IMG/VR virus record: IMGVR_UViG_3300045135_000898
Location: 17,971-81,970 of that record
Length of the DNA stretch: 64,000 bases
Reading direction: 5' to 3' (one strand)
Source of the DNA: a virus
Part shown: positions 1 to 6,561 of the stretch, piece after piece
Numbering within the stretch: the first letter of the stretch is position 1
Layout of the letters: each line of letters opens with the position of its first letter
The notes under the pieces: model-generated
What the model saw: the letters and a program-made list of their open reading frames with translations, nothing else
Told to the model about the DNA's origin: nothing
The model's database searches: none
Program-made: the position numbers and the translations under genes

Positions 1-440
1 GAAGTAATCTCAGGAATGTCAAGCATTTCATCGAATACTTTACTTGGGTTACTATACACGTTACGAATAATGTGAGTGTATGAACGGCTGTGAATGGTTT
101 CAAAGAAAGACCAAGTTTCTACATTCGTCTCAAGTTCAGGAATAGAGACATACGGCAAGAATGCCAAGTTGGGCGAACGGCCCTGCACTGAATCCAACAG
201 AATCTGACGTTTCAGGTTAGATGTAAAGATATGCTGTTCAAATTCTGTTAGCTTACTAAAGTCAATCTTATCCTTCGTAACATCAACTTCTTCAGGACGC
301 CAGAAGAAACCTAGCATCTTATCAGTTAGTTTGTCGAGTGAAGGGTATTTGATTTGATCATAGCGAGCGATATCCACGGGCTCATCAAAAAACATATTAG
401 ATTCAAGATGAGATTTAGTCTTACGTTGGAATACCGACAT
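1..440 (-). CDS. nrdB: Ribonucleotide reductase class Ia beta subunit, N-terminal part (cut by window edge)
   Basis: The first 146 residues of the small (radical-generating) subunit of aerobic ribonucleotide reductase; the rest lies beyond base 1. With NrdA it converts ribonucleoside diphosphates to deoxy forms in the host cytoplasm to feed phage DNA synthesis. [10 protein letters not shown] carries the aspartate iron ligand and [11 protein letters not shown] carries the Glu-x-x-His ligands of the di-iron centre. The ATG at 440 follows GAGAGG nine bases upstream. It is downstream of nrdA in the same direction, with two small genes between. The assignment is secure; only completeness is unknown. 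Confidence 0.96.
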   Translation of the reverse strand, partial: MSVFQRKTKSHLESNMFFDEPVDIARYDQIKYPSLDKLTDKMLGFFWRPEEVDVTKDKIDFSKLTEFEQHIFTSNLKRQILLDSVQGRSPNLAFLPYVSIPELETNVETWSFFETIHSRSYTHIIRNVYSNPSKVFDEMLDIPEIT

Positions 441-494
441 TCGATTTTTTCCTCTCTTCATTTCACGGGTAAATTATATATCATATTAAGATCG

Positions 495-902
495 TTAAGC
501 GCCTCGGTAGAGACGCTCAATTTCTTGTTGTTTGGCGAAAGAGATATTCTTCTTCCATAACCAGTAACCGATGTCGCGTTCGTCGTCCTGAATCATCAGC
601 AGACCCATAGCACGTTTCCAATTACAACCTTCTTCGCGCATCATCAGCTTGAGCTCATCTTTGAACTCAACCAAAGCTTCTGCTTGCTCTTTTTCTTCAC
701 GTGCGATGTCTTCTAACATCATAGTCATCATTCGGTCAAGAGCCTCGTTGAATGCCACAGCCGACATCTCAACCCAAGATGTCCATTCACCCATACGCGG
801 ACGGTAACCGTAGACATCCTTATGGAAGTCTGAGAAGAAGATATCTTCCATTTCTTTAATACGAGCGTGAGTACCAGCTTTAGTAGTGATTCGCATAGTC
901 AT
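495..902 (-). CDS. Hypothetical protein between nrdA and nrdB (135 aa)
   Basis: Function not recognised. A mostly helical, charged, soluble protein with Met-rich (MMTMMLEDIAREE) and Trp-rich (IGYWLWKKN) stretches and no signal or membrane segment. The frame stays open further upstream, but the ATG at 902 has GGAGAG five bases ahead and is the best start. It begins three bases after the stop of the 29-aa membrane protein gene, so the two are probably translated together. Position among the reductase genes suggests early expression; no role can be inferred. Confidence 0.75.
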   Translation of the reverse strand: MTMRITTKAGTHARIKEMEDIFFSDFHKDVYGYRPRMGEWTSWVEMSAVAFNEALDRMMTMMLEDIAREEKEQAEALVEFKDELKLMMREEGCNWKRAMGLLMIQDDERDIGYWLWKKNISFAKQQEIERLYRGA

Positions 903-904
903 AA

Positions 905-994
905 TTACTCTCCAAAAGTTCCGCCAATGATAACAAGTGTAACAGCTATGATAGCTGCCCAAGCAACAACATTTAGGATTTCGATTCTAGTCAT
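905..994 (-). CDS. Very small single-pass membrane protein (29 aa)
   Basis: A 29-codon gene with a strong ribosome site (AAAGGAAAC five bases before the ATG at 994). The product is a short polar start (MTRIEILN), one hydrophobic helix (VVAWAAIIAVTLVIIGG) and a short tail, so probably a single transmembrane peptide. Its last codons contain the GGAGAG ribosome site of the next gene, which indicates coupled translation. It is the first gene after the early promoter at 1024-1052. No family recognised; a role at the host inner membrane is inference. Confidence 0.65.
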   Translation of the reverse strand: MTRIEILNVVAWAAIIAVTLVIIGGTFGE

Positions 995-1023
995 AACGTT
1001 TCCTTTCATTAATTTATGGATCT

Positions 1024-1052
1024 ATTATACAAAAAAGAAGGGGCAATGTAAA
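1024..1052 (-). promoter_or_regulatory. Early sigma70-like promoter upstream of the 29-aa gene
   Basis: TTTACA (1052-1047), 17-base spacer, TATAAT (1029-1024), followed by AGATC, the same layout as the other early promoters here. The -35 box lies in the loop of the terminator hairpin at 1034-1062. Confidence 0.75.
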
Positions 1053-1062
1053 CCCCTTCTTT
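1034..1062 (-). terminator. Intrinsic terminator after nrdA, overlapping the next promoter
   Basis: On the minus strand AAAGAAGGGG pairs with CCCCTTCTTT (10 bp, 9-base loop) and runs into TTT. It should end nrdA transcripts. The hairpin lies between the -35 and -10 boxes of the promoter at 1024-1052, so RNA starting there does not contain it. Confidence 0.75.
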
Positions 1063-1107
1063 AAGTTTTTTTAGATTAAATTATTCTAAAAGTAGAACGT
1101 TTTATTA

Positions 1108-3399
1108 TTAGATCTTACAGCTTTCGCATTCGCCGTCATCGTAATCAGACTGCTCAAGATCAGGAAGATCTTCGTCAGGTGATTCGCCTGCGCCGTCATG
1201 CGTATTGTTATAATAAAGCTGTTTACCACCGTACTTGTAGAAAGTAACGATATCTTTAAGCAATTGCGACATAGGTACCTTTGAATCATCAAAGTGCTCA
1301 GGATTGTAACTAGTGTTTACACTGATACCTTGGTCAATGTACTTCTGAAGTACAGCACAAACTTTAAGATAACCATCAGGTGATGTTTGATCCCAAAGCA
1401 AATCATATTTATTTTTAAGGTGGTGGTACCCAGGAACAACCTGTGCCATTACACCGTCCTTAGACTGCTTGTATGATACCAACGCGCGAGGTGGTTCAAT
1501 ACCATTCGTACTGTTACTAATCTGAGCTGACGTTTCAGCCGGCATTAATGCCATCAGAGTAGAGTTACGAATACCAGTTTGTTTGATCTTAGCTCGTAAA
1601 CCTTCCCAATCCATACGTTCTTTATGTGGAACAAGTTCATCTACATCTTTCTTGTATGTATTATTCGGGAATATACCGCGAGCATACTTTGTCTCACGAA
1701 TTAGTCCAGGTATACCACGTTCAGCAGCCAGATCAACAGATGCTTTAATTAGATAATAAGACCATGCCTCAGCGTATTCGTCGATTGTTTCAAGAGCGCC
1801 ATCATCATATTTAAGACCGCGTTTCGCCAAGAAGTAAGCTAGGTTAATAATACCTACACCTAATGGACGACGTCCCATTGTTGAAATCTCAGCTGCTTTA
1901 ACTGGATACGCTTGGTAATCCAATAGCGCATCTAGAGCTCGTACAGCAATGTTACAGTACTTTTCAAATTCTGACGGATGGTTAATGACACCCCAGTTAA
2001 TTGCCGACAACGTACATAGAGAGATCTCGCCTTCAGAATCATCAACAGAAGATAGAGGTTTTGTGGGTAAGTCAATTTCACAACATAGGTTAGACTGTTT
2101 AATTGGAGCAAGACTTTCAATGAATGAGCCATGTGTATTAGCGTGGTCTACGTTCATTAGGTAAATACGACCAGTGTCTTTACGTTCCTGTAAGAATGAA
2201 CTAAACACTTCCATAGCAGGTAAAGTCTTCTTACGAATATTCTTATCTGCTTCGTACTTTTCGTACAGACGTTTAAATTCATCTTGGTCAGCATAAAACG
2301 CATCCATAAGACCAGGAACATCATTAGGACTAAACAGTGTAATGTTACCACCCGTTAGTAGACGTTCGTACATTGTCTTATTGAATTGGAATGCATAGTC
2401 CATGTGGCGTACACGGTTTTCTTCAGTGCCTTTGTTATTTTTCAGTACAACAAGGTTTTCAAACTCAAGATGCCAAACTGGAAGGTAAATTGTAGCTGCA
2501 CCGCCCCTTACACCACCCTGTGAGCAGGATTTGACCGCCGCTTGGAAATATTTGAGGAAAGGTATAAGTCCCGTGTGTACAACTGATCCATCGCCGACTC
2601 TAGACCCTTCAGCTCGGATCGAACCTGCTCCAATTCCGATGCCAGCTTTCTTAGAGATATAACGAACCACAGAAGAGGCAGTTGAATTAATAGAATCAAG
2701 AGTATCACCGGATTCAATAAGCACGCAAGAACTAAACTGGCGAGTGGGAGTTCGTACACCGGCCATAATAGGTGTTGGTAGACTAATAGCGAAGTTGGAT
2801 ACCGCATCATAAAAGTCCTTTACATAATTTAAACGAGTTTCGGTTGGATAGTTACCAAATAAGGTAGCACCAATCATCATATAAGCAATTTGCGGAGTTT
2901 CATAGATTTTTTTAGTAGAACGGTCTTGTACAAGGTATTTACCTCGGAACTGTTCCATCGCTACATATGTGAAGCTGTCGTCACGAGAATGCTTGATATA
3001 AGCATCTAATTCATTTAACTCTTCTTCAGTGTATGTAGTAAGAATATCAGCATCGTATACGCCAAAATCAACGTTTGTTTTAATCACATCAATTAAAGGT
3101 AATGGCGTGTATTGCTGGTAAACCTCTTTACGAAGTTTGTAGTTTACCAAACGAGCTGCAACATATTGATAGTTCGGAGTATTCTCAGAAATCAGTTCAG
3201 CTGCTGACTTAATCAACAATTCGTGGATATCATCAGATGAAATTTTATCGTATAGCTGAATGTTAGCACGCATTTCAATCTCTGAAATAGAGACGCCATT
3301 AATACCTTCGGTGGCCCACTCTAGGACTCGATGTACTTTATCTAGGTCGAACGGCTCAAGAGATCCTTTGCGTTTGGTTATCTTGATGGTTTTGATCAT
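1108..3399 (-). CDS. nrdA: Ribonucleotide reductase class Ia alpha subunit
   Basis: Catalytic large subunit of aerobic ribonucleotide reductase, 763 aa, normal full length. An N-terminal ATP-cone allosteric domain (KITKRKGSLEPFDLDKV, residues about 5-25) precedes the ten-stranded barrel. Active-site cysteines are visible in FSSCVLIESGD, NLCCEIDLP and CTLSAINWG, and the C-terminal CESCKI holds the shuttle cysteines that exchange electrons with a thioredoxin or glutaredoxin. ATG 3399 follows GAGAAG. A dedicated early promoter lies at 3437-3465 and a terminator at 1034-1062. It partners the nrdB product encoded downstream. Confidence 0.98.
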   Translation of the reverse strand: MIKTIKITKRKGSLEPFDLDKVHRVLEWATEGINGVSISEIEMRANIQLYDKISSDDIHELLIKSAAELISENTPNYQYVAARLVNYKLRKEVYQQYTPLPLIDVIKTNVDFGVYDADILTTYTEEELNELDAYIKHSRDDSFTYVAMEQFRGKYLVQDRSTKKIYETPQIAYMMIGATLFGNYPTETRLNYVKDFYDAVSNFAISLPTPIMAGVRTPTRQFSSCVLIESGDTLDSINSTASSVVRYISKKAGIGIGAGSIRAEGSRVGDGSVVHTGLIPFLKYFQAAVKSCSQGGVRGGAATIYLPVWHLEFENLVVLKNNKGTEENRVRHMDYAFQFNKTMYERLLTGGNITLFSPNDVPGLMDAFYADQDEFKRLYEKYEADKNIRKKTLPAMEVFSSFLQERKDTGRIYLMNVDHANTHGSFIESLAPIKQSNLCCEIDLPTKPLSSVDDSEGEISLCTLSAINWGVINHPSEFEKYCNIAVRALDALLDYQAYPVKAAEISTMGRRPLGVGIINLAYFLAKRGLKYDDGALETIDEYAEAWSYYLIKASVDLAAERGIPGLIRETKYARGIFPNNTYKKDVDELVPHKERMDWEGLRAKIKQTGIRNSTLMALMPAETSAQISNSTNGIEPPRALVSYKQSKDGVMAQVVPGYHHLKNKYDLLWDQTSPDGYLKVCAVLQKYIDQGISVNTSYNPEHFDDSKVPMSQLLKDIVTFYKYGGKQLYYNNTHDGAGESPDEDLPDLEQSDYDDGECESCKI

Positions 3400-3436
3400 A
3401 TGTTCTTCTCACTTGGTTTAATAATTTATAGAGCTA

Positions 3437-3465
3437 ATTATATATCATTAGCACTTCGATGTAAA
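3437..3465 (-). promoter_or_regulatory. Early promoter for nrdA
   Basis: TTTACA (3465-3460), 17-base spacer, TATAAT (3442-3437). It lies back to back with the plus-strand promoter at 3499-3527. Confidence 0.75.
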
Positions 3466-3498
3466 TAGCCTTGGTGCATAAAAATGTAAAAAAACATA

Positions 3499-3527
3499 TT
3501 TACATCTGAAGAAAAGTGTGGTATAAT
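3499..3527 (+). promoter_or_regulatory. Plus-strand sigma70-like promoter pointing against all genes (copy A)
   Basis: TTTACA (3499-3504), 17-base spacer, TATAAT (3522-3527), with an A-rich tract upstream. It diverges from the nrdA promoter and would transcribe antisense into the spanin genes. The -10 and the following 31 bases are repeated exactly at 46245-46281. Confidence 0.65.
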
Positions 3528-3558
3528 AGATTAACGATCTGGGGGAAGGTAGATATAC
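3522..3558 (+). repeat. 37-base exact repeat, copy A
   Basis: Identical to 46245-46281 and in the same orientation. It starts at the -10 box (TATAATAG) and continues through the predicted RNA start into GATCTGGGGGAAGGTAGAT. The G-rich core is flanked by ATCT and AGAT, which could form a short hairpin. Both copies lie between a minus-strand early promoter and the 3' end of a minus-strand gene. Confidence 0.9.
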
Positions 3559-3560
3559 CT

Positions 3561-3917
3561 TTATTCAGGCTTTACAGCCTCTTCGTAATAAAGTATAATT
3601 TCCTTTTGTTGTTCAATGTAACGACGCAGCTCAGCGAAGTTAAGAGATAGGTTTTCGTAGTCTTTAATTGAAATAGCAATGTAGACACGGTCGCCGTTTT
3701 TATCTTCGAACTCAGTAATGAACTCTTCGTAATTATCTTTTGTAACAACGTAGATCTTAACTCGATTGAGTTGAGCTTGTTTGGGTCTAGCTACAATTGG
3801 AACTTCAGTCTTTACAGTGTTAGTTACTGTTACTATCTTCGGTTCCGGTATCAGGCTGCTGCACCCCATTAGGGTTAGTGATGTCAGCAAGATCAGTCCA
3901 TAATTCATCAGTCGCAT
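3561..3917 (-). CDS. o-spanin: outer-membrane lysis lipoprotein (Rz1-like)
   Basis: A 118-aa lipoprotein with an N-terminal signal and a lipobox ending LMGCSS (Cys about residue 19), predicted to be lipidated and anchored in the outer membrane. Its start lies inside the 3' end of the i-spanin gene in another frame, the classic arrangement of two-component spanins such as T4 pseT.3/pseT.2. The C-terminal half (NLSLNFAELRRYIEQQKE) is probably the periplasmic helix that meets the i-spanin to fuse the two membranes at lysis. ATG 3917 with AGAG upstream is preferred over an earlier TTG. Confidence 0.85.
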   Translation of the reverse strand: MRLMNYGLILLTSLTLMGCSSLIPEPKIVTVTNTVKTEVPIVARPKQAQLNRVKIYVVTKDNYEEFITEFEDKNGDRVYIAISIKDYENLSLNFAELRRYIEQQKEIILYYEEAVKPE

Positions 3918-4239
3918 TTTGCATTCTCTTTTCAATTAATCCTGGCTTCTTAAGAGCAAGCTGAGTTAAGTTATGCTTTTGTAGTGTGTTCCTTAACTCA
4001 TCGCCGTATTGTTCAGCCTTTTGTAAATCAGCGGAAAGCTGTAGGTTCATCTCATTAAGACGTTTAGTTTCAGATTCCATTAGCCTTAACGAGTCTTCAC
4101 TCAGTTTCACTGCGGTTTCCATCTTGGCGACATTTGCTCTTGCAGTTTCAAGATCGGACTGCAACTTGGTGACATACCAATAGCCACCAGCTGCTGCAGT
4201 AAGAACCGCAGTGATAATCATAATTCTAATATACATCAT
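3820..4239 (-). CDS. i-spanin: inner-membrane lysis protein (Rz-like)
   Basis: A 139-aa type II membrane protein: one N-terminal transmembrane helix (residues about 4-22, IMIITAVLTAAAGGYWYV), then a long periplasmic coiled coil rich in Glu, Lys and Leu (about 25-95), then a polar tail. It pairs with the overlapping o-spanin (98-base overlap) to span the periplasm and fuse inner and outer membranes after the peptidoglycan is degraded. No holin or endolysin is recognised beside it. ATG ATG occurs at 4239/4236; the first is used. Confidence 0.85.
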   Translation of the reverse strand: MMYIRIMIITAVLTAAAGGYWYVTKLQSDLETARANVAKMETAVKLSEDSLRLMESETKRLNEMNLQLSADLQKAEQYGDELRNTLQKHNLTQLALKKPGLIEKRMQNATDELWTDLADITNPNGVQQPDTGTEDSNSN

Positions 4240-4254
4240 ATAATTATATATCTC

Positions 4255-5034
4255 TTATTTTTCGTGTTTCTTAATCAATTTCTCAATGAAAGACATACCT
4301 TGTGCGCGACGGTACATGCGCTCCATATCGCCTTTCTTACGTTTGTCTCGTTTAGCATATCCCGTTGGATTAAGGTCTACACCACCGCCTGCTACTGAAT
4401 TAGCCGCGACTTCTTCTTTGATTGGTTTAAGATACTTACCAGCAGCCACTGTGGTTTTTCCATCGTCCCATTCTACTTCAACGCGGCCACCAGCTTTGTC
4501 ACCACCTTTCACAACAGTACCTTTATTACCGTTGTGAATATTTTGAACTCGCATGTTTTTAATTAGTTTACCTTCTTCAAGCTCAACCTCTTCCATCATA
4601 CCGTACATTTTATCCAACTCACGTGCATCGGTACCACGGAATAATTTGGCCGCATCAGCAGCGCTACGACCAGTGTCCTTCATCCATTCAAGAGCTTTGC
4701 TATAGTTCTTGTTGAACTTTTTACTTAGCATTACCTTAAGCTCTTCCCAAGGAGAACGTTCTTGAAGCTCCGTTGATTCTTTAACAGATTCTTTAGGTAC
4801 GCAATTAGGAACTTCCTTACCGTCTTTCTTTTTCGTACCTAATTGTACATAGCCTTTCCAGCAAGGATCGTCGTCAGACTTTTCAAGCTCTTCCTGCTTG
4901 TATTTCTTTTTACCTTTCTCTTTACGGAGTTCGTATTCTAATTCCTTTTTACGGAATGAAGAAGCACGAGAAGGGCCAATACGGTCACCAAACTTATCGT
5001 ATTTTGCTTCAGTGAATTGCTTAAATGTTTTCAT
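4255..5034 (-). CDS. Probable internal head protein with capsid-targeting N-terminus (259 aa)
   Basis: Begins MKTFKQFTEA, very close to the capsid-targeting peptide of T4 internal proteins (IPIII begins MKTYQEFIAEA), which the prohead protease removes. A cysteine module (CWKGYVQLGTKKK, then VPNCVP, residues 58-80), a helical region and an SH3/KOW-like beta domain (about 155-205) follow. VELEE|G at about residue 154 could be another protease site. The C-terminus is very basic. It is last in the late block starting at 12363 and overlaps its upstream neighbour by one base (TAATG). Packaging with the DNA is inferred from the N-terminus and context. Confidence 0.75.
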   Translation of the reverse strand: MKTFKQFTEAKYDKFGDRIGPSRASSFRKKELEYELRKEKGKKKYKQEELEKSDDDPCWKGYVQLGTKKKDGKEVPNCVPKESVKESTELQERSPWEELKVMLSKKFNKNYSKALEWMKDTGRSAADAAKLFRGTDARELDKMYGMMEEVELEEGKLIKNMRVQNIHNGNKGTVVKGGDKAGGRVEVEWDDGKTTVAAGKYLKPIKEEVAANSVAGGGVDLNPTGYAKRDKRKKGDMERMYRRAQGMSFIEKLIKKHEK

Positions 5035-5339
5035 TAGTTATCTACCTTTGCTCCTGCGCGCCACTGATAGCACGACCAATATTTAGCTTTCCATTTTGGG
5101 CCTGGATCTTTATCGCATCCATGGCGAGCACGGAATGATTTGCGACGTTCAGGATCATCTCGTTTGATTTCCATATTAGGATCACCAAATTTAACCATAA
5201 CGATGTTTCCTTTATCGTTACGAACGTATACACCGAACTTTTTCTTTTCGCCTGAAGGTAGACGGAAAGGATCGTTCAGTTTTACCTTACGTCCTTGATA
5301 TTCGGCTTGTTCAGAAATAAACTCTTTGAAATTGATCAT
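5034..5339 (-). CDS. Small basic internal head protein with FRARHxCD motif (101 aa)
   Basis: N-terminus MINFKEFISE|Q fits the capsid-targeting pattern, with an I-x-E cleavage site at residues 8-10. The rest matches a small conserved phage protein type marked by KFGDPNMEIKRDDPERR, SFRARHGCD and KYWSCYQW; the paired Cys/His suggest a metal site. It is basic and compact, as expected for a DNA-associated head protein. Its start overlaps the stop of the 195-aa gene upstream by four bases. Function unknown; packaging is inference. Confidence 0.75.
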   Translation of the reverse strand: MINFKEFISEQAEYQGRKVKLNDPFRLPSGEKKKFGVYVRNDKGNIVMVKFGDPNMEIKRDDPERRKSFRARHGCDKDPGPKWKAKYWSCYQWRAGAKVDN

Positions 5340-5923
5340 CGTTTTAAATCCTGTGCGGTAACATACAAATCTTGACCAGATATCATATGTTTAACTTTAT
5401 AGATGGATTGTCCTAGTACCGTATCGATAGGATCACTTACTGATTCTACGACAATCTTATGATTCTTTTTACCAATGATTTCTCCTGTAATTGGAGAAGC
5501 AATATCATACGTAAGTTTGTATTCGCCTTGGCCTAGCTTACCTTCAGTAACGATCCAAACATTCGTGTCTTCTACTAAAGTATCATTAAGGTCCATACCT
5601 AATTCAGCAAATACTTGCTCGAACTCATCATCGTTAAAATTGAAGTTTTCTCTTAGTAGGTATAATGCGGTCGCGTACGATGCAAGTTTGCTACGACCAC
5701 CTGGGAGCATTTCAATAGTACGCTTAATGTTAAAAGCAAGACGGTCGAATAAAGTGTAAGATTCTTTTTCTTCGACTGTCTTAAGATCTCGTGTTTTACG
5801 AAGCACTTTGCCTTTATCGTCGATGATGCCGTATTTGAACGCATCCATGTCTTCCCAATCCGTAGTCAATTTACGTAGGAACTTATAGACGAAAAACGCG
5901 CCAGCTGCGTTACTTAAACTCAT
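5336..5923 (-). CDS. Conserved T4-like phage protein of unknown function (195 aa)
   Basis: Resembles a family found beside head-protein genes in marine T4-like phages (FLRKLTTDWEDMDAFKYG, IIDDKGKVLRKTR, then LPGGRSKLASYATALYLL). An N-terminal amphipathic helix, a helical core and a beta-rich C-terminal domain (about 120-195) are apparent. It has no capsid-targeting peptide. It overlaps neighbours by four bases on each side, so it is translationally coupled with the packaged-protein genes. A structural or morphogenetic role is likely from context only. Confidence 0.7.
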   Translation of the reverse strand: MSLSNAAGAFFVYKFLRKLTTDWEDMDAFKYGIIDDKGKVLRKTRDLKTVEEKESYTLFDRLAFNIKRTIEMLPGGRSKLASYATALYLLRENFNFNDDEFEQVFAELGMDLNDTLVEDTNVWIVTEGKLGQGEYKLTYDIASPITGEIIGKKNHKIVVESVSDPIDTVLGQSIYKVKHMISGQDLYVTAQDLKR

Positions 5924-6288
5924 ATCTTTCTCAGTGCCTCTACTATCTTAGTATCCAACGGGATTTCTGGTAATGCGTCATCGCCGATGTAATTAAGATA
6001 TATCAAAAATGTTTTAAGGTACGACCAATGTTTACGACTAACTTTGTAGAATGTTAGCTTATGACCGCCTTCTATACCAAACACATTATAAATTACAATC
6101 AGATGATTAAGAATTAACCTTTCTTGTAAATCATCGTTTACTTCGTATCTTTTAAACAATCGTTTAAGATACTTAAATCTGTTCAAGTCGTCGTTGAATT
6201 CGTCAACGCTTGTACATTGAGGATTATCGTATACATGCATAGCATACATAGCGAAGTTATCCTCATTAATGATGTCGAATAAATGCAT
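5920..6288 (-). CDS. Conserved T4-like phage protein of unknown function (122 aa)
   Basis: A small helical protein of a family I know from many distant T4 relatives (FDIINEDNFAMYAMHVYDNP, RFKYLKRLFKRYE, LILNHLIVIYNVFG). No catalytic motif is visible. The N-terminus MHLFDIINE|D has an I-x-E step and might also be trimmed by the prohead protease, but the family conservation of this region argues that it belongs to the fold. It is the first gene after the late promoter at 6322-6329; AGGG lies five bases before the ATG at 6288. Confidence 0.7.
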   Translation of the reverse strand: MHLFDIINEDNFAMYAMHVYDNPQCTSVDEFNDDLNRFKYLKRLFKRYEVNDDLQERLILNHLIVIYNVFGIEGGHKLTFYKVSRKHWSYLKTFLIYLNYIGDDALPEIPLDTKIVEALRKI

Positions 6289-6291
6289 AAA

Positions 6292-6321
6292 AACCCTATA
6301 AAGATCAACTCAATATAGGGT
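6292..6321 (-). terminator. Terminator hairpin overlapping a late promoter
   Basis: On the minus strand AACCCTATA (6321-6313) pairs with TATAGGGTT (6300-6292), followed by TTT. The left arm begins right after the TATAAATA box, so RNA started at that late promoter would lack part or all of the left arm and escape termination. Confidence 0.6.
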
Positions 6322-6329
6322 TATTTATA
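6322..6329 (-). promoter_or_regulatory. T4-type late promoter box
   Basis: TATAAATA on the minus strand, 34 bases before the ATG at 6288; recognised in T4 by the gp55/gp33/clamp complex. Confidence 0.75.
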
Positions 6330-6334
6330 TGCTA

Positions 6335-6559
6335 TTACTTTTTCTTTTTACGAGATACTTTCTTAACAATCTTTTCGACAATTGTATCTTCGGCAGGTTC
6401 TTCTACTTCAGCAACTTCAACCGCAGGAGCAGGTTTAACACCGTTCCATTCTGCGATCTGTTCTGCTGTTAGGCGAGCAACCTTTAGTCGTTCGCCTTTT
6501 GCATTGTAGTAACCGTCTTCTTTTGCGATAGCATCTTTAAGCCAAGTTGGTTTAGCCAT
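6335..6559 (-). CDS. Small conserved protein with basic tail (74 aa)
   Basis: Begins MAKPTWLKDAIAKEDGYYNAKGERLK, then an AEQIAEWNG helix and a low-complexity acidic/proline region that ends in a run of Lys and Arg (KIVKKVSRKKKK). No enzyme motif. It lies two bases downstream of the 573-aa gene and ahead of the terminator at 6292-6321. It could be a small DNA-binding or head-internal protein; it lacks a capsid-targeting peptide. Function unknown. Confidence 0.65.
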   Translation of the reverse strand: MAKPTWLKDAIAKEDGYYNAKGERLKVARLTAEQIAEWNGVKPAPAVEVAEVEEPAEDTIVEKIVKKVSRKKKK

Positions 6560-6561
6560 TC

